A stretch of DNA of 38,499 nucleotides from an uncultured beta proteobacterium (lineage in GTDB: Bacteria > Pseudomonadota > Gammaproteobacteria > Burkholderiales > Rhodocyclaceae), in NCBI GenBank assembly GCA_903917505.1, contig CAIXAY010000523.1, forward strand, positions 1 to 38,499. Direction: 5' to 3'. Position numbers and translations under genes: made by a program. Numbering within the stretch: the stretch's first letter is position 1; each line of letters begins with the position of its first letter. This document shows positions 21,471 through 29,868 of this stretch, piece after piece. Under the pieces are notes generated by a model, which was not told the origin of the DNA, ran no database searches, and was given only the letters and a program-made list of their open reading frames with translations.

Positions 21471-22349
21471 ATGAAAATCGGATTCATAGGGTTGGGTCTC
21501 ATGGGGCGTCCGATGGCGCTCAATCTCCTCAAAGCCGGTCACGAGCTTACGGTCTGGACGCGACGTGCGGAGGCCATGCAGCCGCTGCTCGCCGCCGGCG
21601 CGCAAGCTGCCGACAGCCCGGCGGCGCTGGCCGCGGCGGTCGACGTGGTGATTTCGATGGTCGCCGATTCGCCCGACGTGCAGGCGGTCATGCTCGGCGC
21701 CCAGGGCGTGCGCGCGGGCGCGCACGCGGGGCTGATTGCCATCGACATGAGCACCATCCTGCCGGCGGTGGCGCGGCAGATCGGCCTGGAGCTAGAGACC
21801 CTGGGCGTAGACTTTCTCGATGCGCCGGTGTCCGGCGGCGATACCGGCGCCATCGCCGGGACCTTGACGATCATGGTCGGCGGCAGCGAATCGGCGTTCG
21901 CCAAAGCCGCACCGGTATTCGCATGCCTGGGCAAGACCATCACCCATATCGGCCATTGCGGCGCCGGGCAGGTGGCCAAGGCGGCCAACCAGATCCTCAC
22001 CGGCGTCGGGGTACTGGCGGTGGCCGAAGCGCTCAATTTTGCCCACCGGCATGATGTCGACCCGGCCAAGGTCCGGCAGGCGCTGCTCGGTGGCAGCGCC
22101 TACTCGCGGATTCTCGAGAACCACGGCCAGCGCATGCTCGAGCGCAAGTTCGAACCCGGCTTCAAATCGTATATGCACCAGAAGGACATGAACATCGTCA
22201 TGCAGAGCGCCTACCAGCTTGGGCTTTGCCAGCCGGCCGCGGCCGCAGCGGCGCAAATGTTCAACGCCATGGTCGGCAGCGGCCTGGGTGATGAAGACTC
22301 GGTGGCCATGATCAAGCTGCTCGAATCGCTCTCGGGTGCCGAAGACTGA
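21471..22349 (+). CDS. NAD(P)-dependent beta-hydroxyacid dehydrogenase (GarR/HIBADH family)
   Basis: This 292-residue protein is a 3-hydroxyisobutyrate/tartronate-semialdehyde reductase family enzyme, which oxidises or reduces beta-hydroxyacids. It has the N-terminal Rossmann motif GFIGLGLMGRPMALNL, the substrate-binding signature DAPVSGGDTGA (residues 118-127) and the catalytic Lys170 in GAGQVAKAANQ. An AGGAG site precedes ATG 21471. The C-terminal KDMNIVMQSA segment fits the dimerising helical domain. It could be a tartronate semialdehyde reductase, but no glyoxylate carboligase or glycerate kinase is nearby, so the substrate is left open. Confidence 0.9.
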   Translation: MKIGFIGLGLMGRPMALNLLKAGHELTVWTRRAEAMQPLLAAGAQAADSPAALAAAVDVVISMVADSPDVQAVMLGAQGVRAGAHAGLIAIDMSTILPAVARQIGLELETLGVDFLDAPVSGGDTGAIAGTLTIMVGGSESAFAKAAPVFACLGKTITHIGHCGAGQVAKAANQILTGVGVLAVAEALNFAHRHDVDPAKVRQALLGGSAYSRILENHGQRMLERKFEPGFKSYMHQKDMNIVMQSAYQLGLCQPAAAAAAQMFNAMVGSGLGDEDSVAMIKLLESLSGAED

Positions 22350-22401
22350 GGCGGTCAATCCAGCGAGGGAACCCCTAGGGCTGCGCGATGCCCTATAGCG
22401 G

Positions 22402-22959
22402 ATGATCCTGATCATCCACGCCCACCCGTATCCGCAGCGCTCGCGCGCCGGCCGCGCCTTGCTCGACGCGGTGCGCGACCTGCCGCAAGTCGAGCTTCGT
22501 TCCCTGTACGACCTCTACCCCGATTTCGACATCGACGTCGCCGCCGAGCAGGCGGCCCTGACGCGCGCCGATCTTGTCGTCTGGCTGCACCCGCTCTACT
22601 GGTACAGCGTACCGGCGCTCTTGAAACACTGGTTCGACGTGGTGCTGCTGGGCGGCTGGGCCTACGGCGAGGGCGGCGACGCGCTGCGCGGCAAGCATTG
22701 CCTGTGGGTGGCCACGACCGGCGGGCAGGCCTCTTCGTTCGCCGAGAACGGCACGCATCAATTGCCTTTCGATGAGTTTGCCGCGCCGATTCGCCAGACC
22801 GCGCAATTCTGCGGCATGGTATGGGAGCCGCCGCTGGCGCTGCACGGCGCGCAGGTGATCGGGGAAGACGAGATCGCGGCGGCGGCCGTCGTCTTTCGCC
22901 AGCGGCTGGCGGCATGGTCGACGGTCGCTGCGGGGAAGAATCCGGAGACCGCGCGATGA
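22402..22959 (+). CDS. kefF: KefF-like NAD(P)H quinone oxidoreductase, ancillary to KefC
   Basis: A 185-residue flavodoxin-fold protein of the NQO/KefF family. It begins with the flavin-phosphate loop region MILIIHAHPYPQRSRAGRAL and has the family block LVVWLHPLYWYSVPALLKHWFDVVL plus WVATTGGQASSF. In enterobacteria KefF is both a quinone reductase and the activating partner of the glutathione-gated potassium efflux system KefC. Here its stop overlaps the start of the efflux gene by 4 bp, so paired function is well supported. Upstream is the beta-hydroxyacid dehydrogenase, 52 bp away. Confidence 0.9.
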   Translation: MILIIHAHPYPQRSRAGRALLDAVRDLPQVELRSLYDLYPDFDIDVAAEQAALTRADLVVWLHPLYWYSVPALLKHWFDVVLLGGWAYGEGGDALRGKHCLWVATTGGQASSFAENGTHQLPFDEFAAPIRQTAQFCGMVWEPPLALHGAQVIGEDEIAAAAVVFRQRLAAWSTVAAGKNPETAR

Positions 22960-24746
22960 TGCGGGATGCGCTGATCTATCTTGCCGCTGCCGTTATTTGC
23001 GTCCCGATCGCGTGGCGCTTCAAGCTCGGCGCGGTGCTCGGCTATCTGATCGCCGGCGCGCTGATCGGCCCGTGGGGACTGAAGTTTGTCTACGACGTCG
23101 AGTCGATCATGCATTTTTCCGAATTCGGCGTGGTGCTGATGCTCTTCGTCATCGGCCTCGAACTCGAGTCCAGACGCCTTTCCGAAATGCGCAAGAGCGT
23201 GTTCGGTGGCGGCGCATCGCAGCTGGCGCTCTCCGGAGCGGCGCTGGCGCTGGCCGGCGCAGCGGCCGGCCTGCCCTGGAAAGCGGCGATCGTCGTCGGC
23301 CTGGCGCTGGCGCTGTCATCGACCGCCATCGCCGTCGCGACGATGAGCGAGCGCAACTTTCTCCCGACGCCGACGGGTCAATCGAGCTTCGCCGTGCTGC
23401 TCTTTCAGGACATCGCGGCCATTCCGCTGCTCGCCGTCATCCCGCTCCTGGGCGGCGCGGGCGCCGAGGAACTGAACTGGCTTGCGGCGGCAAAGGTGTT
23501 CGCGGCGATCATCGCGGTGATCGTCATCGGCGTCTATCTCTCGCGGCCGCTGTTGCGGCTGGTCGCCGCGACCAATTTGCGTGAGGTGTTCACCGCTTTC
23601 GCCCTGCTGCTGGTGATCGGCATCGCCCAGATCATGTCGCTGGTCGGCCTGTCGATGGGCCTCGGCGCTTTTCTCGCCGGCGTGCTGCTGGCGAGTTCCG
23701 AATACCGGCATGCGCTCGAAACCGACATCGAACCGTTCAAGGGCCTGCTGCTTGGCCTGTTCTTCATCTCGGTCGGCATGGCCATCGATTTCGGGCTGCT
23801 GGTCAATCAGCCCGGCCGCGTCGCCCTGCTGCTGCTCGGCTTTCTCGCCCTGAAGCTGGCGACGCTCTGGCTCGCCGCGCGCATCACCGGCGTCACGCCG
23901 CGCCAGCGCTGGCTGTTCGCCATCCTGCTCTCCCAAGGCGGCGAATTCGGCTTCGTCGTCTTCGGCGCGGCGCAAGCAGCAAGGGTCCTCTCCGACGAGT
24001 GGGCGGCCCTGCTCAACATGACTGTCGCGCTGTCGATGGCGACGACGCCGCTGCTGCTGATGCTGCACGACTGGCGGCAGGCGCGCAGCGAATGCGCACG
24101 CGGGGCGAAGGACGAGGCCGACAAGATCGACCTCAGGCAGGCGCCGGTGATCATCGCCGGTTTCGGCCGCTTCGGGCAGATCATCGGCCGCCTGCTGTTC
24201 GCCAACGGCGTCAAGGCGGTGGTGCTCGACCATGACCCCGACCAGATCGAGCTGCTGCGCAAGTTCGGCTACAAGGTGTTCTATGGCGACGCGACGCGCC
24301 TCGACCTGTTGCGCGCCGCCGGCGCGGGCGAGGCCGCGCTGATCGTCAATGCGATCGACGACATCGAGGACAGCCTGCTGCTCGCCGATATCGCGCGCGC
24401 GAATTTTCCGCATCTGAAAATGATCGCCCGCGCGCGCAATGTGACGCACTTCGTCGAGCTGCGTTCGCGCGGCGTGCTGTTCATCGAGCGCGAGACCTTC
24501 GAAGCCGCGCTCAAGGCCGGGCGGTATACGCTCGAGGCGCTGGGGATAGACCGCTTTCGCGCGCGCGACATGGCCAACATCTTCCGCCGTCACAATGTCG
24601 CCGACCTCGAGGCGCTCGTTCCCATCTTCAAGGACGATGCGCGCCGCGTTTCGGCGGCCAGGGCCGGCCGCGCCGAACTCGCCGCGCTGTTTGCGCGTGA
24701 CCGCCAACAATTCGAATCCGAGCAGTCGTCGCAGGACTGGCATTGA
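22956..24746 (+). CDS. kefC: Glutathione-regulated potassium/proton antiporter KefC/KefB
   Basis: This is a CPA2-family potassium efflux antiporter that acidifies the cytoplasm during electrophile stress. Of the 596 residues, about 380 form a multi-helix transporter domain (GAVLGYLIAGALIGPWGL; LMLFVIGLELE; ALSSTAIAVATM). A cytoplasmic TrkA-N/RCK domain begins near residue 397 (VIIAGFGRFGQIIGRLL) and binds nucleotide or glutathione. Start ATG 22956 overlaps the kefF stop (ATGA). The frame upstream to 22821 is a shadow of kefF. Choosing between the KefB and KefC names is not possible from sequence alone; the KefF-type partner suggests KefC. Confidence 0.93.
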   Translation: MMRDALIYLAAAVICVPIAWRFKLGAVLGYLIAGALIGPWGLKFVYDVESIMHFSEFGVVLMLFVIGLELESRRLSEMRKSVFGGGASQLALSGAALALAGAAAGLPWKAAIVVGLALALSSTAIAVATMSERNFLPTPTGQSSFAVLLFQDIAAIPLLAVIPLLGGAGAEELNWLAAAKVFAAIIAVIVIGVYLSRPLLRLVAATNLREVFTAFALLLVIGIAQIMSLVGLSMGLGAFLAGVLLASSEYRHALETDIEPFKGLLLGLFFISVGMAIDFGLLVNQPGRVALLLLGFLALKLATLWLAARITGVTPRQRWLFAILLSQGGEFGFVVFGAAQAARVLSDEWAALLNMTVALSMATTPLLLMLHDWRQARSECARGAKDEADKIDLRQAPVIIAGFGRFGQIIGRLLFANGVKAVVLDHDPDQIELLRKFGYKVFYGDATRLDLLRAAGAGEAALIVNAIDDIEDSLLLADIARANFPHLKMIARARNVTHFVELRSRGVLFIERETFEAALKAGRYTLEALGIDRFRARDMANIFRRHNVADLEALVPIFKDDARRVSAARAGRAELAALFARDRQQFESEQSSQDWH

Positions 24747-24848
24747 CCCCTGTCTCGCTTTTGGAACGTGTAAATTTCCACAAGTGCATTCGCTCCGGTG
24801 CGTTCGCCAAAGCGGTTCCCGCAGATTCCGGACATTTGTAAATTTATT
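24747..24848. promoter_or_regulatory. Upstream region with paired GTAAATTT elements
   Basis: Between kefC and the importer promoter the DNA becomes AT-richer. The octamer GTAAATTT occurs twice, at 24770-24777 and 24838-24845, 68 bp apart start to start. The second copy abuts the -35 box. These could be activator or repressor sites for the importer operon. I see no terminator hairpin for kefC here. Confidence 0.35.
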
Positions 24849-24876
24849 TTGACAATTGTCCAATTTCGGCTATATT
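24849..24876 (+). promoter_or_regulatory. Sigma70-type promoter with operator-like palindrome
   Basis: A perfect TTGACA (24849-24854) lies 16 bp before TATATT (24871-24876), a near-consensus promoter for the sugar importer operon. The 10-bp perfect palindrome GACAATTGTC (24851-24860) overlaps the -35 box, where a LacI- or GntR-type repressor would block RNA polymerase. The repressor itself is not encoded in the window. Confidence 0.75.
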
Positions 24877-24883
24877 TCCATCT

Positions 24884-25131
24884 TGGCGGGAGCCTCTGCA
24901 TGAGCACCAGCAGCGCGCGCCTGTCAAGAAAACTCTGTCCTCTGCAAGCAATGTCATTCCTGTGCCGGGATAGACTGCTGAGCGGCCTGCGAACAAGCCT
25001 TCAGCCAGGGATGGTTGTTATTTGCAAGACAGGAAGAGAAGTGAAAGACAGCAGCCCATGCCATGTGTGGGCAGTTGCTGGACACGGCGGGTTCAATGTC
25101 AGAACGAGAATTATTTTCTTAGGGGAAGTTT
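24884..25131 (+). promoter_or_regulatory. Long structured 5' leader of the importer operon
   Basis: About 245 nt separate the predicted transcription start from the binding-protein ATG. A hairpin at 25049-25080 has arms 25049-25058 and 25068-25080, ten base pairs, a 3-nt bulge and a 9-nt loop. It lies about 50 nt before the start codon. An ATG at 24900 with a GGGAG site opens a frame that runs far into the binding-protein gene in another phase; it is probably not a protein, though a leader peptide is possible. No known riboswitch is recognised. Confidence 0.45.
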
Positions 25132-26121
25132 ATGAACAGGGCACTCAGGATATTTGTAGTACTGGCGGCGGCGCTCGGGCTTTTTGCCACCGGCGGCTTG
25201 GCATATGGACAAACGGGCAAGAAGATCGTCATCGGTTTTTCGCAGGTCGGCGCCGAAACAGAGTGGCGTGTCGCTATGTCGAAAATCATGAAAGAGACTT
25301 TCGCCAAGCAAAAGGACATGGAACTGCTCTTCTCCGACGCGCAACAAAAACAGGAAAATCAGCTCAAGGCGCTGCGCACTTTCATTTTGCAGAAGGTTGA
25401 TTTCCTCGTCTTCGCTCCGGTCGTGCAGACCGGCTGGGATGCCGTTCTCCAGGAAGCCAAGGAAGCCAAGATTCCGGTCATCTTCATCAACCGGCAGGTC
25501 AAGACGAGCACGGTGAAACTCGAAGATTACACGGTTACCTTCATCGGCCCCGACAACATGAACGCCGGGCGCTATGCGGCCAATTTCATGATCGACAAGT
25601 TCAAGGATGCCAAGGGCCCGATCAATGTCGTGCAACTCGAAGGCACGGTCGGCGCGTCGTCAGCGGTCGAGCGGAAAGCCGGTTTTGATGAAGTCATCAA
25701 GGGCCAAAGCAAGCTGGTGTTGATCAAGACTCAATCGGGCGACTTTACCCGCGCCAAGGGCAAGGAAGTCATGGAAGCCTTCCTCAAGTCGACCAAGGCT
25801 GAAGGAACTAAGATCGATGCCGTCTTCTCGCATTCGGACGATATGGGAATCGGCGCCATGCAGGCGATCGAAGAAGCCGGCCTCAAGCCGGGCAAGGACA
25901 TCATCATTGTCGGTATCGACGGGGTGAAGGGCGCATTCGAAGCGATGATCGCCGGCAAGCAGGCCGCCACGGTCGAAAATCCCGTCGACTATGCCCAGCC
26001 GCTGATCCAGGTCATCCGGGATTACGAAGCGAAGAAGCCGATTCCGGCATGGGTCAAGCTGGACTTCAAAGTGTACCCGGCCTCGGTCGCCGCCAAGGAA
26101 CTGCCGAATCGCCTTTACTAG
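25132..26121 (+). CDS. Sugar ABC transporter periplasmic binding protein (YtfQ-like)
   Basis: A 329-residue periplasmic binding protein of the pentose/hexose (CUT2) type. The signal peptide is residues 1-25 (RIFVVLAAALGLFATGGLAYG). The mature protein closely follows the pattern of E. coli YtfQ, the galactofuranose binding protein: IGFSQVGAETEWR, DAQQKQENQLKALRTFI, FAPVVQTGWDAVLQEAK, LEGTVGASSAVERKAGF, QSGDFTRAKGKEVME and EEAGLKPGKDIIIVGIDGVK. It is first in the importer operon, with an AGGGGA ribosome site. A furanose-form sugar is the best guess for the ligand, but binding specificity changes easily in this family. Confidence 0.92.
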   Translation: MNRALRIFVVLAAALGLFATGGLAYGQTGKKIVIGFSQVGAETEWRVAMSKIMKETFAKQKDMELLFSDAQQKQENQLKALRTFILQKVDFLVFAPVVQTGWDAVLQEAKEAKIPVIFINRQVKTSTVKLEDYTVTFIGPDNMNAGRYAANFMIDKFKDAKGPINVVQLEGTVGASSAVERKAGFDEVIKGQSKLVLIKTQSGDFTRAKGKEVMEAFLKSTKAEGTKIDAVFSHSDDMGIGAMQAIEEAGLKPGKDIIIVGIDGVKGAFEAMIAGKQAATVENPVDYAQPLIQVIRDYEAKKPIPAWVKLDFKVYPASVAAKELPNRLY

Positions 26122-26163
26122 TCGGCTCGCTGCTTATCTTGTCGGGATAAAGCAGAACGTTCT

Positions 26164-26219
26164 TCTTCTACAGTCATAATAAAAACAACAGGGTGCCGGC
26201 GACGGCACCCTGTAGAAGA
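26164..26219 (+). terminator. Nested, mutually exclusive hairpins after the binding-protein gene
   Basis: An 11-bp perfect stem (26188-26198 with 26203-26213, loop GCGA) follows the binding-protein gene. A second 10-bp inverted repeat (26164-26173 with 26210-26219) shares bases 26210-26213 with the first, so the two stems compete. No U-run follows, so full termination is unlikely. The position fits an mRNA-stabilising or partial-termination element that raises binding protein over membrane components. Confidence 0.65.
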
Positions 26220-26260
26220 TGCGTTTCTGGTGAAAAGAAATCGGGGGGCGAAAAGCAAGC

Positions 26261-27781
26261 ATGGGAACAGCGAACGTACTGGTGCGGATGGAAGGCATCT
26301 GCAAGGAATTTCCCGGCGTCAAGGCGCTCGACAATGTCGACTTCGAGTTGCTGCACGGCGAAATTCACGCGGTATGCGGCGAGAACGGCGCCGGCAAGTC
26401 AACCTTGATCAAAGTTTTGACCGGTGTTGAACACAACGAACGCGGCAGCATCTATCTGGACGGCAAGCCGATCAGTCCGAGGACGCCGATGGAAGCGCCG
26501 GCGCTCGGCATCAGCACGGTGTATCAGGAAGTCAACCTGTGCCCCAACCTGTCGGTCGCCGAGAATATCTTCATCGGTCGCGAACCCGTCAAGTTCGGAA
26601 AAATCGACTGGGCGGAAGTCAACCGGCGATCGGCAGTCGCGCTCGCCAGGTTGAACGTCAAACTGGATGTGACCGGCCGGCTCGACGAGTATTCGGTGGC
26701 CATTCAGCAAATGGTGGCGATTGCGCGGGCACTCGACATCGACGCCAAGGTCCTGGTTCTCGACGAACCGACCTCGAGTCTGAACAAGACTGAAGTGGCG
26801 AATCTTTTTCGCATCATGCGCAAGCTGAAAGGCGAGGGCATGGGCATTGTTTTCATTACGCACTTTCTCGAGCAGGTCTACGAGATTTCCGATCGCATAA
26901 CGATACTGCGCAACGGCCTCCTGGTCGGCCAGTTCGAAACGGCCAAGCTCGATCGCCTGCAATTGATCGCCAAGATGATCGGCAAGGATCTCGCGGAATT
27001 CGAAAAGACCATCAAGGAAGACGTTCAGGACGCCGCTGCGGCCGCCAACGAGGATGCTTTCTATCAGGCGAAGAATCTCGGCCAGCAGGGTTCGATCAAT
27101 CCTTTCGATATTCGCATCGGTAAGGGTGAAGTCATGGGGCTGGCCGGATTGCTCGGCTCCGGGCGCACCGAAAGCGCGCGCGTCATTTTCGGCATCGACG
27201 AACCGGACAGCGGCGAAGTTCATGTCAATCGGAAGGAAGTCGCGATCAAGGCGCCGGCCGACGCCATTCACCTGGGCTTCGCCTTTTGTTCGGAAAACAG
27301 AAAGACCGAAGGCATCGTCGCCAATCTGACGATCCGGGAAAACATTGTCCTCGCGCTGCAAGGCAAGCGCGGCATGGGCGCTTACCTGAGCCGCGCGGAA
27401 CAGGTCGAGATCGCCGAGAAATATGTGCGGCTGCTCAACATCGCCACGCCGAGCATCGAGCAGCTGGTCGGCAATTTGAGCGGCGGCAATCAGCAAAAAG
27501 TTCTTCTAGCGCGCTGGCTGGCGACCGACCCGGAATTATTGATCCTCGACGAACCGACGCGCGGCATCGATATCGGCGCCAAAGCCGAGGTGCAGAAACT
27601 CGTTCTGCAACTGGCGGCCGAGGGCAAGGCCGTGCTGCTGATCTCCTCCGAACTCGACGAAATGGTGCGCTGCTGCGGCCGCATGGCGGTCTACAAGGAC
27701 AAGCAGAAGATCGGCGAGCTCACGGGCGCAGAAATTACCGAGATCAACGTGATGAAGACGATTGCCGGGGGACAGAAATAG
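26261..27781 (+). CDS. Sugar ABC transporter ATP-binding protein (YtfR/RbsA-like, duplicated)
   Basis: A 506-residue protein with two fused ABC domains, as in RbsA, MglA and YtfR. The first domain has Walker A GENGAGKST (40-48), a signature variant YSVAIQQM and Walker B VLVLDEPTSSL. The second has the degenerate Walker A GLLGSGRTE typical of this class, the canonical signature LSGGNQQK and LLILDEPTRGIDIG. It powers import at the inner membrane. It starts about 140 bp after the binding-protein gene, beyond the paired hairpins, and its stop overlaps the next start by one base. Confidence 0.94.
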   Translation: MGTANVLVRMEGICKEFPGVKALDNVDFELLHGEIHAVCGENGAGKSTLIKVLTGVEHNERGSIYLDGKPISPRTPMEAPALGISTVYQEVNLCPNLSVAENIFIGREPVKFGKIDWAEVNRRSAVALARLNVKLDVTGRLDEYSVAIQQMVAIARALDIDAKVLVLDEPTSSLNKTEVANLFRIMRKLKGEGMGIVFITHFLEQVYEISDRITILRNGLLVGQFETAKLDRLQLIAKMIGKDLAEFEKTIKEDVQDAAAAANEDAFYQAKNLGQQGSINPFDIRIGKGEVMGLAGLLGSGRTESARVIFGIDEPDSGEVHVNRKEVAIKAPADAIHLGFAFCSENRKTEGIVANLTIRENIVLALQGKRGMGAYLSRAEQVEIAEKYVRLLNIATPSIEQLVGNLSGGNQQKVLLARWLATDPELLILDEPTRGIDIGAKAEVQKLVLQLAAEGKAVLLISSELDEMVRCCGRMAVYKDKQKIGELTGAEITEINVMKTIAGGQK

Positions 27782-28851
27782 TGGAAACAAGAAAGAAGAT
27801 GGACAAGAGGCTCGTCGATAACCAGCTTTTCTGGCCGCTGTTTGCCCTGGTCGTGCTCCTGGTATTCGATTTCTTTTACCTCAAGGGATTTTTTCATATC
27901 GAGGTCATCGACGGGCACCTGTACGGCAGCCTGATCGACATCGTCAACCGGGCGACGCCCCTGATGTTCATGTCGATCGGCATGACCCTGGTCATCGCCT
28001 CCGGCGGCATCGACATTTCGGTCGGTTCGGTACTGGCCATTTCCGGCGCGATCACCGCCATCATGATCGGCGGCGACATGGTCTTCGTCGACGGCGTGCA
28101 GCACCACGTGGCGCATTACCCGATGGCGGTCGCGATCCTTGTCGCGCTCGTCGCCGCCATCGTTTGCGGAATATGGAACGGCCTGCTGATCGCCAAGCTC
28201 GGGGTCAACGCGATGGTCGGCACGCTGATCCTCCTGGTCGCCGGGCGCGGCATCGCGCAGCTCATCGTCGATGGCAACGTCATCACCGTCTACTACGAGC
28301 CTTTCTTCTTCATCGGTTCCGGCTTCTTCCTCGGGCTGCCCTTCTCGATCTTTCTCGTCGCCGCTTTTCTGGCCGCCATCATGTGGCTGGTGAAGAAGAC
28401 CGCTTTCGGGCTTTTTCTCGAGTCGCTCGGTTCGAACCGCGTATCGAGCCGCTTTGCCGGTCTCAACGTGCAGAAGATCATGTGGGCCTGCTATGCGATC
28501 AGCGGTCTTTGCGCCGGCATCGCGGGGATCATCGTCGCCTCCGAGGTGAAATCGGCGGATGCCAACAATGCCGGTCTGTTCATCGAGCTCGATGCCATCC
28601 TGTCCGTCGTGCTCGGCGGCAATTCGATGGCCGGCGGCCGCTTCTCGGTGATTGGCAGCGTTATCGGCGCGCTGGTGGTGCAAACCCTGACGACCACGAT
28701 CTATGCGGTCGGCGTTCCCCCGGAAGTGACCATGGTGGTCAAGGCCCTGGTGGTCATCGTCATTTACTTGATTCAATCGCAAATGGGCAAGAAGACACTC
28801 AAAACGCCGAGCGGCGAAGCGGTGCTGAAGACCGAAGAGGCGAAAGCATGA
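27781..28851 (+). CDS. Sugar ABC transporter permease (YtfT-like), probable GTG start
   Basis: A CUT2-family inner-membrane permease of 356 residues with 8-10 helices. It carries the family block LMFMSIGMTLVIASGGIDISVGSVLAISGA (residues about 60-90) and the C-terminal ELDAILSVVLGGNSMAGGRFSVIGSVIGAL. The GTG at 27781 shares its G with the ATPase stop codon and has a GGGGGA site eight bases upstream, so I prefer it over ATG 27799 (six residues shorter). Its pairing with a second permease matches the ytfQRT-yjfF arrangement. Confidence 0.92.
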   Translation: METRKKMDKRLVDNQLFWPLFALVVLLVFDFFYLKGFFHIEVIDGHLYGSLIDIVNRATPLMFMSIGMTLVIASGGIDISVGSVLAISGAITAIMIGGDMVFVDGVQHHVAHYPMAVAILVALVAAIVCGIWNGLLIAKLGVNAMVGTLILLVAGRGIAQLIVDGNVITVYYEPFFFIGSGFFLGLPFSIFLVAAFLAAIMWLVKKTAFGLFLESLGSNRVSSRFAGLNVQKIMWACYAISGLCAGIAGIIVASEVKSADANNAGLFIELDAILSVVLGGNSMAGGRFSVIGSVIGALVVQTLTTTIYAVGVPPEVTMVVKALVVIVIYLIQSQMGKKTLKTPSGEAVLKTEEAKA

Positions 28852-29849
28852 AGAATTTCCAGATCAACTCGAAGTTCATTCCCCTGCTGATCACCATCGG
28901 CCTGTTCGCCGCGCTGTTCGGCGGGGGTTCCGTCTCTTACCGCGGCTTCTTCTCGATGCAGGTCGTCTTGAACCTGCTGGTGGACAATTCCTTCCTGATC
29001 ATCGTCGGCTTGAGCCAGGCGATGATCATCATTTTGGGCGGCATCGACCTGTCGTGCGGCGCGCTGATTGCGCTGTCGTCGATGGTCGCGGCTTATGCGC
29101 TGGCGCATTTGAACCTGCACCCGGCGCTGGCCATTCTGGCCGTGCTGATCGTCTGCTCGCTGTTCGGTTTCGTGCAGGGCTGGCTGATCACTTATCGCAA
29201 ATTCCAGCCCTTCATCGCCACGCTGTGCGGGATGTTCATTGCCCGCGGCCTGTGTTTCATGATCAATCAGGATACCGTGCCGATCACCGATCCTTTCTTC
29301 GTGACCATGGCCACGACGCGAATCAAGCTGATTCCCGGCGCGGCCATTTCGACCAGCGTGGTCATCGCCCTGGTGATCATCGCCCTCTATGTGTACCTCG
29401 CCCATTTCACGAAATTCGGCCGCGCGATCTACGCCATCGGCGGCAACGAGCAATCGGCGCGGCTGATGGGTCTGCCCGTCGATCGTACCAAGATCATGGC
29501 CTATACCTTGAGCGGCTTTACCTCTGGCCTGGCCGGCATCGTCTTCTGCTTCTACATGCTGTCCGCCTACGGCCTCAACGCCATGGCGCTGGAAATGGAC
29601 GCCATCGCCGCAGCGGTCATCGGCGGCACGCTGATGACCGGCGGCGTCGGCTTCGTCATCGGCTCGGTCTTCGGCGTGATGATCGAGGGCATCATGCAAA
29701 CGCTGATCACTTTCCAGGGCGATCTGAATTCGTGGTGGACGCGCATCGCCGTCGCTTTCCTGCTCTGCGTGTTCATCGTCGTGCAGCGGGTTCTCGTGCT
29801 GCGCAGAGAAGCCAAGAAGCGGATCCGGGCCGTCGAGTTCATTGAGTAG
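28848..29849 (+). CDS. Sugar ABC transporter permease (YjfF-like)
   Basis: The second CUT2 permease, 333 residues. It has the conserved block GLSQAMIIILGGIDLSCGALIALSSM near residues 45-70, the cytoplasmic coupling-loop region FGRAIYAIGGNEQSARLMGLPVDRTK, and EMDAIAAAVIGGTLMTGGVGFVIGSV. These follow E. coli YjfF closely. ATG 28848 overlaps the upstream stop by 4 bp (ATGA) and has a GAGG ribosome site. The heterodimeric permease pair supports a furanose-type importer. Confidence 0.93.
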   Translation: MKNFQINSKFIPLLITIGLFAALFGGGSVSYRGFFSMQVVLNLLVDNSFLIIVGLSQAMIIILGGIDLSCGALIALSSMVAAYALAHLNLHPALAILAVLIVCSLFGFVQGWLITYRKFQPFIATLCGMFIARGLCFMINQDTVPITDPFFVTMATTRIKLIPGAAISTSVVIALVIIALYVYLAHFTKFGRAIYAIGGNEQSARLMGLPVDRTKIMAYTLSGFTSGLAGIVFCFYMLSAYGLNAMALEMDAIAAAVIGGTLMTGGVGFVIGSVFGVMIEGIMQTLITFQGDLNSWWTRIAVAFLLCVFIVVQRVLVLRREAKKRIRAVEFIE

Positions 29850-29868
29850 GGCAATCGGGGAGTCAGGT

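Noticed and set aside
21471..22349. Considered naming this gene garR/glxR
   Set aside because: The family motifs fit, but neighbouring glyoxylate carboligase, hydroxypyruvate isomerase or glycerate kinase genes are absent, so the specific substrate is not supported.
24798..25400. 200-codon frame across the importer leader and binding-protein start
   Set aside because: It overlaps the well-supported signal peptide and binding protein in another frame and has no recognisable domain. Only its ATG at 24900 is mentioned, as a possible leader peptide.
28104..28112. CCACGTGG palindrome in the permease gene
   Set aside because: It is a short palindrome inside a conserved coding region, with no second copy or positional logic.
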